Shown here piece by piece: positions 9,901 through 17,781 of a stretch of DNA of 64,000 nucleotides (position 1 is its first letter; each line of letters starts with the position of its first letter). A program made the position numbers and the translations under genes. Origin of the DNA: Cyclobacterium amurskyense (GTDB lineage Bacteria > Bacteroidota > Bacteroidia > Cytophagales > Cyclobacteriaceae); contig NZ_CP012040.1 in the NCBI RefSeq assembly GCF_001050135.1, forward strand, positions 4,977,001-5,041,000, given 5' to 3'. The notes beneath the pieces were generated by a model that was not told where the DNA came from, searched no databases, and was given only the letters and a program-made list of their open reading frames with translations.

Positions 9901-12050
9901 ATCCTCCATTGTATTTGACAGAGCGTTATGCAAAGAATTTCACTTATTCAGTGCCTGTTGAAAATGGTGTCTTTACTGTAAAAACCTATCACAATGAATT
10001 ATGGTTTGGTAGAGATGGTAGAGAAGCAAGACCAAATCAAAGGGTCTATGACATCTATATAGAAGGTGAACTTGTAAGAAGTAACTTCGATTTATTTGTC
10101 GAGAATGCCTATCAGCCTATTGAATTGACCCATGAAAACATCATCGTTTCTGATGACACTTTGAACATACAATTAGTAGCCATAGTGAACAATGCCAATT
10201 TATCTGGCTTTTCGATAAAAGCACAAGATGACTTAATTGTTTATCCGGAAGCCTTAGCAGAAGCGAATACGGTTAATGGACCAGCTCCATTAACAGTAAC
10301 ATTTGATGGTGGAAATTCTACAGGTGATGGTGAATTGACTTATGAATGGAACTTCGAAAACGATTCTACCTCTACAGAGATGCAACCTGAATATACCTTT
10401 AATGAAAACGGTACTTATTTGGTAAGTCTTAAAGTCACGGATGAAAATGGATACATGGATACAGACGAACTAGAGATCATAGTAGGTGATTATATTCCTG
10501 TGCCTACCTATAGCCTAAGTGTAAATATGGGTACTAACTTAACGACAAGTTATATGGGCACCGATTTCCAAGGGGAAGCCACTTCCGGTATTACAATAGA
10601 AAACTCTTCGATATGGAGCAATTTAGGAGCAGGAGATCCGGAACTGTTTTTAACAGAAAGATCAGGCAAAAATGTTACTATTTCAGCACCAGTTGAAAAT
10701 GGAGTTTATACGATAAAAACCTTTCACAACGAATTGTGGTTTGGAAAGTCTGGTCCTGCTTCAGAAGTAGGTCAGCGAGTGTACACCATTATGATTGAAG
10801 GTGAGGTGGTTAAAAATAATTTTGATCTATTTGCAGAATATAGTAATGCCCCAACTGAATTGATTTTTGAGAACATTGAAGTAAGAGATGGTGAGTTAAA
10901 TCTCAGATTGGTTGCATTAAAAAACAATGCCACTATAGTAGGTTTAACGATCGAATCATTGACTTCAGTGTCCTTGCCTCCATTTGCAATTATTAACTCT
11001 TCGGATATAGAAGGTGCCGCACCATTTGAAATTGCTTTTGATGCCTCTGCTTCCACGGGCTCAGGAGATTTGATCTACAATTGGAACTTTGGAGACGGTG
11101 AGTCAAGCACATTGATTAATCCTACACATTTGTATGATACTGCTGGTACTTATTCTGTTATCTTAACAGTTATGGATAGTGCTGCAATGATGGATGCGGA
11201 TACTTTAGAGATTAATATTTGGGACGAAGCTCCGATTTGGTCAATGTATTTGAATGCCGGATCGGATGTCAATACTTCTTATCAGGGTAAGCTCTTCTTG
11301 GGAGACAAAGCCTTCCCAACCTTATTCAATAGTACTAAAACATACAAAAACAGTTCTTCAAGTGCTATTGAACTTTACCAGACAGATAGGTATGGAAAGT
11401 CTTTGGCTTACAATATCCCTGTTGACAATGGTATCTATAGAGTTAGGACATTCCACAATGAATTGTGGTTTGGCAATGGTGGACCTGCTGGTCAACCTGG
11501 TCAACGGGTTTTTGATATCTTAATTGAAGGAGTAACGGTACATGAAGATTTCGATCTATATGTTGAAAGCAATTATGAGCCTACTGAATTGGTTTTTGAA
11601 GACATTGTCGTAACAGATGGAGAAATGAACCTAGGTTTCATAGCCTCTGCCAATAATGCCAGTGTATCCGGAATCATTCTTGAAAGACTGGACCCAAATA
11701 ATGGTGGTGAAGGAGCCAATTCAAGGGTTATGTTTGAAGACGATGAATTGGCAGATGATGCCGATGAGGATTCAAATGAAGAATTGCCAAAAGCTAAGGT
11801 ATCCAAAGCGACAATTTATCCTAACCCAGCAAAATATGAAGCTATCATTAGCTTGCCTGGTGAGGTTTCTGTGAAATGGATAAATGTTTACGATGTGAAT
11901 GGTAGACTGGTATTGAACTTCAACGCTGGAAACAGTAATGGTAGTGAATATACCCTTCCTTTGCGTAAACTTGAACAAGGCGTTTATTTGGTGAGACTAC
12001 TTGGAAGAGATGGTGTTATTGACCATCTAAGGTTAGTCATTAATCGCTAA
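3933..12050 (+). CDS. Giant multidomain T9SS-secreted protein (propeller, malectin, Kelch, PKD)
   Basis: This 2705-residue protein has a Sec signal peptide (residues 1-~28, ending LQGQ). Domains in order, approximate: NHL/sugar-dehydrogenase-like beta-propeller 30-600; Asp-rich calcium-binding repeats of thrombospondin type 3 style 603-667; a concanavalin-like beta-sandwich 675-925; a cadherin/Ig-like segment 926-1012; malectin domain 1013-1185 (starts LLRINGGG); putative-Ig (He_PIG, LPPGIFLEPTNGTIYGT) 1190-1283; Kelch repeats 1288-1597; an Ig-like segment 1600-1700. Then come four malectin-like modules (about 1705, 1950, 2190 and 2436) alternating with three PKD domains (about 1863, 2103 and 2346; WDFGDG and WNFGDG motifs). 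The end (2626-2705) is a T9SS type A sorting domain starting IYPNPA, so the protein is exported through the outer membrane and cleaved or anchored there. Malectin, PKD and Kelch modules suggest carbohydrate or protein binding. No catalytic motif was identified, so the substrate is unknown. The gene stands alone with a promoter-like site and a terminator. Confidence 0.85.
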   Translation: MKKRVIIPVKLFFSIILIGLGSSGPLQGQTVSFNQTALNFNEFEEIKLGTSLEFGPDERLYVSQLKGEIKIYTISKEGPNQYDVVGEEVLLGVKQIPNYDDHGYLAYDNRYGRQITGITVTGTAENPVIYATSSDPKWGGPSGDTMLDTNSSMITRLTWTGTEWEVVDLVRGLARSEENHAINGIEYTTIGGKPYLLISNGGFTNAGSPSKNFTYISEYALAAAVLQIDLDALEALPTKIDAHSGRAYKYDVPTLDDPTRPNVNGIYDPNDPGYDGVDVNDPFGGNDGLNMGMVTLDGPVKIFSPGYRNTYDLVVTENNRLYLTDNGANINWGGMPQFEGDATLVTNAYDPLEPGASPLNPTTTGEFVDNQDHLIMISADLENYTPGTYYGGHPTPIRANPGQPYQLGSPFPYSPGGAGLYTKFVGDDKDFTHITPMVTPSDKFRTEILEPIAPGDPGFEEYAANSLPVNWPPVPYSVANPAEADFISPTLTNSNGPQPDIITVVPNNSNGIAEYTASNFEGAIKGSLIVGKNGGILHLIHLNEDGTLKEAEFNKWNLNGGNALGITTNGDTSTFPGTIWAATFDNRIMILTPADDIFCIAEDDPEFDPLADYDHDGYSNQDEIDNGTDYCSGGSAPDDYDKDLISNLNDEDDDGDGILDQLDPFQVGYPSDLPLENQLFTNQSDASGDEFGYLGLGLTGLMNNGSLNPNWLEWLDKGNDSPGPPDIYGGTAGAIQVSMTGGTANGLTNTQEKGFQLGVNVGTEVGNYVITSGIIGLSSPGQLYDFDGDGEVGIQIGDGTQSNFIKLVFTADGILAAQEINDVEDPNPLFLPIPVNERPGSNTLIELSFDVDPVNGTVKPFYKYSNQALVPLGTIQASGSVLTSIQDMSEPLAVGIYGTSNDSLKSFIGVWNFISVIGEKPYTIRSLKDISKLLGDDDVTIDLEEYFGDNDGENNLTFTVAENTNSVIGASIVNHELTINIPNDEVVSNITIRATDSNGYFVDQTFEVTVEQDFTILLRINGGGTEISTNDGTPSWLPNYVNGPANSDVFEATLGKSGTNSFLADNRHASIPSYISDEEYVQLFGTERYTTEGTMEYKIPLPNGQYAVNLYLGNGYIGTSTLGKRYYGIEIEGDMVETTIDLIERFGHQVGGMEQYQVTVTDGELNIIFQKQKENPLFNGIEILGKPIQNPITFTKVEDQINFAGHETDGSMYVQASGGNGNLSYTATGLPPGIFLEPTNGTIYGTIEEGALANSPYRITVTIDDEDEIHSDAVSFNFNWTISPELTSQEWHFKNENRSYHPRHEGSFVQAGHEFYLMGGRESSTTIDIYDIENDSWRSLTEINPYSFNHFQAVYYQGLIWVIGAFENNDFPNETPASNIWMFDPVNELWIEGPEIPENRRRGSAGLVEYRGKFYVIGGNTDGHDGGYVNYFDSYDPETGEWTVLENAPRARDHFFAATIGSKLYAVSGRQSGGELGTFTPVLPEVDVYDFITQTWSTLPDSLDLPTPRAAAVVNNYLGKLIVAGGEVATDPLALPNVEMFDPLTQEWKILDTLNIGRHGTQGIVSGKGLYVVAGSPRRGGGNIGNMEYFGFDDPNTTPLVESELVVPETILVKKGKPKDISIGLTNGKTGVWIRSVELTGENAEDFEIVSGELVSNVLLRAEDAYNFTLDFVGEELTGSANLVITLRNDEEITIPIEADGNFEEVFLYYNTGSSANVELEGNTYLGDLSLTSIHNGGSVYRNGNVVGNELYKSERFAGYLTYQIEVPNGVYTVTTHHTETWFGLPNGGTAGPSKRVYDILLEDEIVKPNFDLFVENNNQPIALIFENIEVTDGVLDLSLIAKVNNATISGISIVNQGEIGAIPIVNITTSTVGGIVPVEVEFFNEISRPQDFTFAWDFGDGNTSTEQNPTHLFEEVGEFNVKLTVSSLGGDSATDSVTINAISPSEFELNVNAGSQFTVEQNGESYIGENNAGITFTSSNAYSSSSAGNPPLYLTERYAKNFTYSVPVENGVFTVKTYHNELWFGRDGREARPNQRVYDIYIEGELVRSNFDLFVENAYQPIELTHENIIVSDDTLNIQLVAIVNNANLSGFSIKAQDDLIVYPEALAEANTVNGPAPLTVTFDGGNSTGDGELTYEWNFENDSTSTEMQPEYTFNENGTYLVSLKVTDENGYMDTDELEIIVGDYIPVPTYSLSVNMGTNLTTSYMGTDFQGEATSGITIENSSIWSNLGAGDPELFLTERSGKNVTISAPVENGVYTIKTFHNELWFGKSGPASEVGQRVYTIMIEGEVVKNNFDLFAEYSNAPTELIFENIEVRDGELNLRLVALKNNATIVGLTIESLTSVSLPPFAIINSSDIEGAAPFEIAFDASASTGSGDLIYNWNFGDGESSTLINPTHLYDTAGTYSVILTVMDSAAMMDADTLEINIWDEAPIWSMYLNAGSDVNTSYQGKLFLGDKAFPTLFNSTKTYKNSSSSAIELYQTDRYGKSLAYNIPVDNGIYRVRTFHNELWFGNGGPAGQPGQRVFDILIEGVTVHEDFDLYVESNYEPTELVFEDIVVTDGEMNLGFIASANNASVSGIILERLDPNNGGEGANSRVMFEDDELADDADEDSNEELPKAKVSKATIYPNPAKYEAIISLPGEVSVKWINVYDVNGRLVLNFNAGNSNGSEYTLPLRKLEQGVYLVRLLGRDGVIDHLRLVINR

Positions 12051-12093
12051 AATGTAATTACAATCCACTTTTTAAAATAATCAACTACCCCTG

Positions 12094-12127
12094 AAAGGTC
12101 TGGTATCCCACCAGACCTTTTTTTTTT
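12094..12127 (+). terminator. Intrinsic terminator of the giant gene
   Basis: An 11-bp perfect stem, AAAGGTCTGGT (12094-12104) with ACCAGACCTTT (12110-12120), has a 5-nt loop. The T run extends to 12127, 44 nt after the stop codon. Confidence 0.92.
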
Positions 12128-12157
12128 AATGGGATGCACAGTACATCCATTCAGAGA

Positions 12158-12375
12158 TTTAACCCGAAATATGCAATAGACAATCTATTACATGCTGAAA
12201 TCGCTTCAAAATCAGCCACTTCGTTGCTGTTTTCAATTTCACCATAGCGGTGCTATGCTAAAATCTCCAAACAGACCGATTTTCTTGCGATTGCAACACT
12301 TCCCATAACACGGGACAGGCTTCACCCCTGACATTGTCAGGGCGGAGAAATCCTATTACACAATCCGGGTTTAAA
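12158..12375 (+). mobile_element. MITE-like 218-bp repeat, copy 1
   Basis: This is one of three near-identical copies in the window (others at 47916-48133, inverted, and 58223-58440). The ends are imperfect inverted repeats: TTTAACCCGAAATATGCAAT at the left and, read inward from the right, TTTAAACCCGGATTGTGTAA. The interior is non-coding and holds several short hairpins, such as CATAGC-GGT-GCTATG and a GTCAGGG stretch. The element falls between a terminator and an unknown gene, and the A/T-rich TTAA context at both edges may be the target. No transposase is present in the window. Calling it a mobile element is inference from the terminal repeats and dispersion; a conserved structured RNA or other repeat is the alternative. 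Confidence 0.65.
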
Positions 12376-12470
12376 GGCCTTTTTTTTCTGATTCAATTTA
12401 AAAATCCCTTGCTTCACTGGATTCCTAGTCCGGAATCCTTAATTTAACGGGGCATTAAAAAAGCGAAAGA

Positions 12471-13235
12471 ATGAGTCATTTATCAGATATTGGATTTGAC
12501 ATAGATAGCGAAGAGGAATTTTACATATTGGCCAAAAAGGCTTATGCAAAGGCTAGCTCGATTAAAACTTATAAAGGTACTTATTTTCAATATTCAGATT
12601 CTTCCGGTGCAGAGCTTTGGATACAAAGCAATTTGAATCATGAATTGTTAGGTGTTAAACCTCATTATAAAGGAATTAGTAAAAGGAATGTGTGCTTAAC
12701 AGGCTCCCTTGATAGGATGGAAAGCGAGTTAGATGGAGCATTTCATTCATGGGCCGACCCAACTGAACCAGGCAATCCTGAAAGTGGGGCTTATCCATTT
12801 GTTTTTGATGTTCCAAACCATAAATCATTGGGAAGTATAAAGTTTCCACAAAGCATAGCAATACAGCTCTCTGCATTTGCTCAGGATATAGATTATTATG
12901 AAAATGAAACAGCATTTGAGCAAGGGCAAGAGGGTGGAGTAAAATGGTCAACTCAATCCTTTGTGCCGAGTGGATTATTCAATTCTAATGAAAACCCTGA
13001 GCTCAATACACCAGAGGCTTTAGGAATTATTACCGGAACAATTAAACAATCAGAGAAGAAATTAAATGATCTAACAGGTCAGGAATTTCAATGGATGCTT
13101 GTGGATACGCTGGGAGGAGAAATAGATGTACTTGCAGATTGGGGATTTTTTTCGACCGAACCAAAAGTAGGTGGAATAGTACACGGACAATTTTGGCTAT
13201 CAGGACAGCTTTTGAATATTCCCGGATTGGTTTAG
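12471..13235 (+). CDS. Hypothetical cytoplasmic protein, 254 aa
   Basis: I do not recognise this family. The protein has no signal peptide or membrane segment and is rich in acidic and aromatic residues. It starts MSHLSDIGFDIDSEEEFYIL and ends with a Gly/Trp-rich stretch (GGIVHGQFWLSGQLL). The ATG at 12471 follows a purine-rich AAAAAGCGAAAGA stretch that could act as a weak ribosome binding site. The gene is solitary, between the MITE-like copy 1 and a secreted propeller gene. The even amino-acid composition over the whole length and the lack of a competing frame argue that it is real. Confidence 0.7.
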   Translation: MSHLSDIGFDIDSEEEFYILAKKAYAKASSIKTYKGTYFQYSDSSGAELWIQSNLNHELLGVKPHYKGISKRNVCLTGSLDRMESELDGAFHSWADPTEPGNPESGAYPFVFDVPNHKSLGSIKFPQSIAIQLSAFAQDIDYYENETAFEQGQEGGVKWSTQSFVPSGLFNSNENPELNTPEALGIITGTIKQSEKKLNDLTGQEFQWMLVDTLGGEIDVLADWGFFSTEPKVGGIVHGQFWLSGQLLNIPGLV

Positions 13236-13492
13236 AAAGTTAAAGCAAGCAGTATTATAAATAGTCTATTTCTAAGGTGATAATCCAGAATTTCGTGGTC
13301 CTCCCCGTTGATTTAGGAAAAGAATAGGCAATGTATAAGTAGTTTTGAGGCTATGAAGAGCTGTTCGTTTGGTTTCTGCTTGAGGGCATTTTGCGCATTT
13401 TCTTGGTTAGTTTTTTATTTACTATATTGGATGCCAAATCATCTAATAAATCATTTAAAGCAACATTCACCTAAACTTTAACTGAAAACTCA

Positions 13493-14587
13493 ATGAGCGT
13501 TAAATTATCTATAATAATTTTATTAATTGCAAATGCTACCATTGTATATTCCCAAAATATGCCGTATCCGCCAAGTCCAGTTGTTAAAAATATTGAGTTT
13601 GACTGGTCTACGCATATTAGTCTAGCGCCTGGCAGCGATAACTGGCCAATTACATGGGCTGATGATAACAAGCAATACACCGTTTGGGGAGATGGTGGTG
13701 GGTTTGATGGCACCAATAAGCTTGGACGATCTAGTATTGGGGTAGCGCGTTTAGAAGGGAATTGGGATGATTTTAAAGCTTTTAATGTATGGGGAGGACA
13801 TAATAGTGAGAATAATAATAATTTAATTGCTAAAAGTTACGGTATTATTAGCATCGATGGAATCTTATACATGTGGTGTGGTATGTTTCAAACCGATGAA
13901 GACCAATTTGATCAAGCAAAGATTGCCTATTCTGATAATCACGGTGCGACATGGGAATTTGTAGATTGGAATTTTACTAGGGAAGAAGGAATTATGATGC
14001 CAACCGTGTGCAATTTTGATAAAAACTACGAAAATGCTAAAGATGATTTTGTTTACACGTATCTAATACGTTTTCAATCTTACGAAGGGCCTGATAATTA
14101 TGAAGATAAAGTAGATTGGTTAAATTGTCAAAAACCCGGACTCATCGATTTAGCCAGAGTTCATAAGGACTCTATCCTAGTGCAGAATGCGTATTCATTT
14201 TTTGGGGGCACCAATAATGATAAGCCAATATGGACAAAAAATTTAAACGAACGACTACCTGTCTTTGAAAACCCTGACGGTGTTGGTTGGAGCATCAATG
14301 TGAGCTATAACTCAAAACTTGAAAGGTATTTTTTGACAACAGAACATACTGAATCTCATCGAGGGAACCTTGGCATATTTGATGCCCCAGAACCATGGGG
14401 ACCATGGACTACTGTTCTTTATGACAATTCATGGGGAGAAGGATTCATTCCTTTGAATACATTTTATTGGAATTTTGCAAATAAATGGCTAAGTAAAGAC
14501 GGCAAAAATTTTTCCTTGATATTCACTGGGCGAAAAGAGAATGATTCATTTAACCTAATTAGAGGAAAATTCATCACTGACAAATAG
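13493..14587 (+). CDS. Secreted protein with DUF4185-like/glycosidase-type beta-propeller
   Basis: The 364-residue protein has a signal peptide (residues 1-~20, ending TIVYSQ). The mature part begins with a repeated-blade pattern: NWPITWADDNKQYTVWGDGGG, then ILYMWCGMF, IAYSDNHGATWEFVDW and LIFTGRKE. Short strands ending in sample-like phrases of the type WADD..YTVWGDG are characteristic of DUF4185-type five-bladed propellers, distantly related to GH43/GH32-like folds. It likely acts in the periplasm or on the cell surface on a carbohydrate, but catalytic acids cannot be assigned with confidence. It is a single gene, with 191 nt of unexplained spacer before the accessory zone that follows. Confidence 0.6.
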   Translation: MSVKLSIIILLIANATIVYSQNMPYPPSPVVKNIEFDWSTHISLAPGSDNWPITWADDNKQYTVWGDGGGFDGTNKLGRSSIGVARLEGNWDDFKAFNVWGGHNSENNNNLIAKSYGIISIDGILYMWCGMFQTDEDQFDQAKIAYSDNHGATWEFVDWNFTREEGIMMPTVCNFDKNYENAKDDFVYTYLIRFQSYEGPDNYEDKVDWLNCQKPGLIDLARVHKDSILVQNAYSFFGGTNNDKPIWTKNLNERLPVFENPDGVGWSINVSYNSKLERYFLTTEHTESHRGNLGIFDAPEPWGPWTTVLYDNSWGEGFIPLNTFYWNFANKWLSKDGKNFSLIFTGRKENDSFNLIRGKFITDK

Positions 14588-14781
14588 AAAAGATTAGGTT
14601 ATTGGTGCTGAATAAGGTAAAGCTTAAGCTTACAGCCAGTTCCGACCTTTCGCGTGCATCTTATACATTTCTGCTAAGCATGCCAAAAATGTCCATGTTT
14701 TAAGCACAAAATTGTTTAGTCCATAACAATTGTACGTGATGCTAAAAGTCCATTTTTGGAAAAATGTAGGGTATTAAATAA

Positions 14782-15207
14782 ATGAGACGGTTAACGAAAA
14801 TATTGACACTTTTAATAATCTCTACGCTGTTAAACAGTTGCGAGGGATTTAAGGTATTGACCATTGACAACACTTCGGACCATGCCGCTAGAGTAACTGT
14901 CCGACCTGGCCTCAATTATTCGGATAAGAGTCAAATACATAATTTTCCTAACAATCCAAGCTCAGACAGTTCAGTTGTTATTTTACAACCTGACAGTTCA
15001 ATGACAGTTCTATCCATTTTCACAGGAACGATGTTTAACGTTAAAATTAAGGATCGAGAATTACGGACCGACTACTTAAAAATTGAAACCCCAATTGACA
15101 CAGTACTTGCAGATTCAAGAGCAGAAATAATTAAACTGATTTATGCAAAAAGAAAAGGGAGAATAAAAGGGGAAGGACGGAACCTGGCGACAATCAAAAT
15201 TGAATAG
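14782..15207 (+). CDS. Small lipoprotein, copy 1 of a duplicated gene
   Basis: The 141-residue protein has an SPII signal (MRRLTKILTLLIISTLLNSC, Cys at residue 20). The mature part is a short beta-rich domain with phrases such as ILQPDSSMTVLSIFTGTMFNV. The family was not recognised. A second copy at 20329-20754 encodes the same protein with three amino-acid changes (8 nucleotide differences in 426 by my count). Identity extends only ~12 nt upstream of the ATG and drops clearly after the stop codon. The gene is solitary and is followed by a long non-coding repeat shared with other small genes of the zone. It is probably attached to the inner leaflet of the outer membrane; the role is unknown. 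Confidence 0.8.
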   Translation: MRRLTKILTLLIISTLLNSCEGFKVLTIDNTSDHAARVTVRPGLNYSDKSQIHNFPNNPSSDSSVVILQPDSSMTVLSIFTGTMFNVKIKDRELRTDYLKIETPIDTVLADSRAEIIKLIYAKRKGRIKGEGRNLATIKIE

Positions 15208-15650
15208 GTAAATAGAAAACGACACTACAATACCTAAGTATTCTCGCTCCTGAAACATGCCCCTAATCGGACCCTGAGCCTGTCGAAGGGGTCGAATAAC
15301 GGGTTTGTAATTAGTTTATTAGGGAGTATTTCACTTTTTTAGCGTTGATCCATTGAAAAAAAAAACTGCTTATAATCAAAATCACGAAGCCTCAGGAAAA
15401 GCACCTTGTTGAAGCTAATGTGAACAAAATAATATTTCAACCTTAATTGCTTTTACGGATTTCTTGACCCACCAATACCTACTCCTACAAAGATTTGCAG
15501 AACATTTTTAACAGTTTCCAATAAACCTTTAGAATCTCTACTGGATTCCTTGTTTGAAATTCTTAATTTAAGAGATGAATAAAGAAGAAAGAGTTGGGTG
15601 TATAATCCATATATACGCCGCTCGAGGCTAAAACATAGCTATTACAAATG
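15208..15650 (+). repeat. Post-gene non-coding repeat, copy A
   Basis: This is the non-coding sequence directly behind the small lipoprotein gene. Its first part (to ~15498) matches 20755-21049 and includes the phrase CCTGAGCCTGTCGAAGGGG. Its last ~150 nt (about 15499-15650), from AACAGTTTCCA through CTACTGGATTCCTTG to CTAAAACATAGCTATTACAA, also recur at 21050-21200, 21775-21935 and 23390-23545. No open frame of note is present. The remaining spacer to the next gene contains GTTGTGC and GCACACAA in opposite orientation. Confidence 0.7.
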
Positions 15651-15702
15651 TTGTGCACCGGCAACAAAAGGCACACAATTATCTGGGATTAACTGATTTA
15701 CG

Positions 15703-16287
15703 ATGCATGAAACCTTAATTCATAATATTGAAGAAATTGTCCCCTTAAAAGAAGAGGATATTTTGCTAATCCAGGATGCATTTAAGCCTATTCATTTAAA
15801 GAAAAAACAGTATTTACTTCAAAAAGGGCAATCATCCAATCATATGCGATTTATTGCAGAAGGGTGCCTCAAATTATACCGTATTGAGGATAGTGGCAAG
15901 GAACATATTCTTCAATTTGGTATTAAAGGTTGGTGGGTAAATGACCTTTATGCCTATCTAACTCAAAAGCCAGCCACATTTTTTATTCAAGCGATTTCCG
16001 ATTGCACTGTTTTGCAGGTTCACAGAAATCAACTAAATAAGCTGTATGACAATATACATATGATGGATCGGTTTTTCAGAATTAAAACTCAAAATGGATA
16101 TGTTGCACTTCAAGAACGAACAATTAACTCCATGAGTCAAACTGCTGATGAACGCTACTATGAATTTATAAGTAGATACAGGAATATGGAACAACAGATT
16201 CCTCAATATATGATTGCCTCTTACCTAGGAATAACGCCAGAACACCTCAGTGCACTTCGAAAAAGTGTTGCAAGAAGGCTTTCTTAA
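15703..16287 (+). CDS. Crp/Fnr family transcriptional regulator
   Basis: The protein has 194 residues. Residues ~25-115 form a cyclic-nucleotide-binding-like beta-barrel, with the family phrases LLQKGQSSNHMRFIAEGCLKL and LQFGIKGWWVNDL. The C-terminal ~40 residues form a winged-helix HTH (MIASYLGITPEHLSALRKS). This short form, with no obvious cAMP phosphate-binding cassette, is typical of Bacteroidota Crp/Fnr regulators that respond to unknown signals. It precedes a close run of five genes (cyclase to DUF4386) on the same strand and is the probable local regulator of that set. Confidence 0.88.
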   Translation: MHETLIHNIEEIVPLKEEDILLIQDAFKPIHLKKKQYLLQKGQSSNHMRFIAEGCLKLYRIEDSGKEHILQFGIKGWWVNDLYAYLTQKPATFFIQAISDCTVLQVHRNQLNKLYDNIHMMDRFFRIKTQNGYVALQERTINSMSQTADERYYEFISRYRNMEQQIPQYMIASYLGITPEHLSALRKSVARRLS

Positions 16288-16348
16288 GATACCTTAATTG
16301 ATTTGGCCTACATGGTTTGAAAATTTGCACAAACAAATAATTCAAATC

Positions 16349-17326
16349 ATGAGAAAGACAAGTTTTGTATTAGCCTTGCTGCTTGCAGGCCAGTTGACAG
16401 TATTAGGTCAACAAACTGAAACCGTTGGTAAAAGCCCTTGGGGATCCGATGATGAAATAGGTTCACTGAATCTAATGTCAAATTACACACGTTTTGAGGT
16501 ATTGTCTCAGATCAAATCCGGTAAAACCTATGATTTAAGTGTTGACTATTTCGTGGGTATGCCTAGCTTCCATTCATTGGGAGATCCTGGCTATCAATAC
16601 TGGTTGACCCATACTCCGAACGGTACTGCCGTTGACAATCCAAATGGACTGGGTAAAGCCATGAACCGAAAGGTGAGTTACACAGGGGATGCTATCTCCA
16701 TGTATACGCACATGGGTACACACATTGATGCACTCAACCATTTTGGTTTGAACGGAAAAATCTGGAATGGATTTACTCCTGAGAAACACCTTGGAGACAA
16801 AGGTTGGAAAAAGACTGGTGCAGAGACCATTCCTCCCATCATTGCTCGTGGAGTAATGATTGATGTAAAATCATCGAAAGGGATATTTCCAGAGAACTAT
16901 CGGATTACCGTCAATGATCTTCAGGATGCGCTTAAAAAGCAGCGCCTTAAGCTTCAGCCTGGCGATTTTGTTGTTATGCGTACAGGTCAGGCTGAGTTTT
17001 ATGAGGATGCGAATCATTATCTGGACAACTATCCAGGTATCAGCCTTGATGCAGTAAAGTGGCTAATCGAAGAACAGGGAACCATGCTCTTAGGTGCAGA
17101 CAACCTCAGCTTTGAAGCTTTTCCTCCTGAGCGAGAAGATAACTGGGTTCCAGTACACACTTACCTATTGGCAGAAAAAGGGGTGATGTTCATCGAGCAG
17201 ATGTATCTGGAGGAGTTAGCCAAAGATGAAGTATATGAATTTGCTTTCATCGCTGCGTCACTTAAGCTCAAAGGAGCAAGTGGCTCGCCTTTGCGACCAT
17301 TAGCCATTCCCATCAAATCTGAATAG
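16349..17326 (+). CDS. Exported cyclase-family hydrolase (kynurenine formamidase-like fold)
   Basis: The frame is open from 16298, but the ATG at 16349 starts a clean Sec signal peptide (MRKTSFVLALLLAGQL, cleavage near LGQ), so I choose it. It yields 325 residues. The metal-binding signature of the cyclase family, HMGTHIDALNHF, lies near residues 121-132. This family hydrolyses amides or lactones with zinc or manganese, as in arylformamidase and isatin hydrolase. Export to the periplasm suggests a small-molecule substrate from outside. It is the first gene of a compact set behind the Crp/Fnr regulator, 7 nt before the transporter gene. The exact substrate is not inferable. Confidence 0.82.
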   Translation: MRKTSFVLALLLAGQLTVLGQQTETVGKSPWGSDDEIGSLNLMSNYTRFEVLSQIKSGKTYDLSVDYFVGMPSFHSLGDPGYQYWLTHTPNGTAVDNPNGLGKAMNRKVSYTGDAISMYTHMGTHIDALNHFGLNGKIWNGFTPEKHLGDKGWKKTGAETIPPIIARGVMIDVKSSKGIFPENYRITVNDLQDALKKQRLKLQPGDFVVMRTGQAEFYEDANHYLDNYPGISLDAVKWLIEEQGTMLLGADNLSFEAFPPEREDNWVPVHTYLLAEKGVMFIEQMYLEELAKDEVYEFAFIAASLKLKGASGSPLRPLAIPIKSE

Positions 17327-17333
17327 TCAAGCC

Positions 17334-17780
17334 ATGAACAATTCAACATTACTACTTCTTTCCTTTTCGGTAGGGGTTATGGTAGTGATCCAAGGTGGAA
17401 TAAATTCTCGGCTGGGTATTCTGCTAAACAATTCCTTGCTAGCAACGCTCATAGCATTGACCATGGCTGCGAGTTTCACACTTATTGCTGTACTAATTAC
17501 TGTGAGACAAATTCCAAGTATGTATCAACTCAGGGAGATTCCGATCTATATGTGGGTATTAGGCGGGCTACTAAGTTTTCTGGCTGTAACGCTTTTCTAC
17601 TATGTCATTCCAAAAGTAGGCATCTCAACGGCTGTCACCTTCGGATTGGCTGGGCAACTCCTTTTTGCAGCAATTGCTGGGCATTTCGGGTGGTTTAATA
17701 TGCCATTGGAGCCATTCACGATGAAGAAAATTGCAGGGTTGTTTATGATGATCGCAGGTGTCATTCTAATCAAAATATAA
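17334..17780 (+). CDS. DMT-type inner membrane transporter (DUF606/YdcZ-like)
   Basis: The 148-residue protein has five hydrophobic segments. It begins with MVVIQGGINSRLG, the characteristic first-helix motif of DUF606 proteins (half-size drug/metabolite transporter superfamily members), followed by GGLLSFLAVTLFYYVIPKVG and GVILIKI at the end. It would sit in the cytoplasmic membrane, probably as a dimer. It starts 7 nt after the cyclase and ends 1 nt before the acetyltransferase start, so it is translated within the same operon. The substrate is unknown. Confidence 0.82.
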   Translation: MNNSTLLLLSFSVGVMVVIQGGINSRLGILLNNSLLATLIALTMAASFTLIAVLITVRQIPSMYQLREIPIYMWVLGGLLSFLAVTLFYYVIPKVGISTAVTFGLAGQLLFAAIAGHFGWFNMPLEPFTMKKIAGLFMMIAGVILIKI

Positions 17781-17781
17781 A

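Noticed and set aside
16298..16348. Upstream start (MIWPTWFENLHK) for the cyclase gene
   Set aside because: The Met at 16349 begins a standard signal peptide; the 17 extra residues would spoil it.
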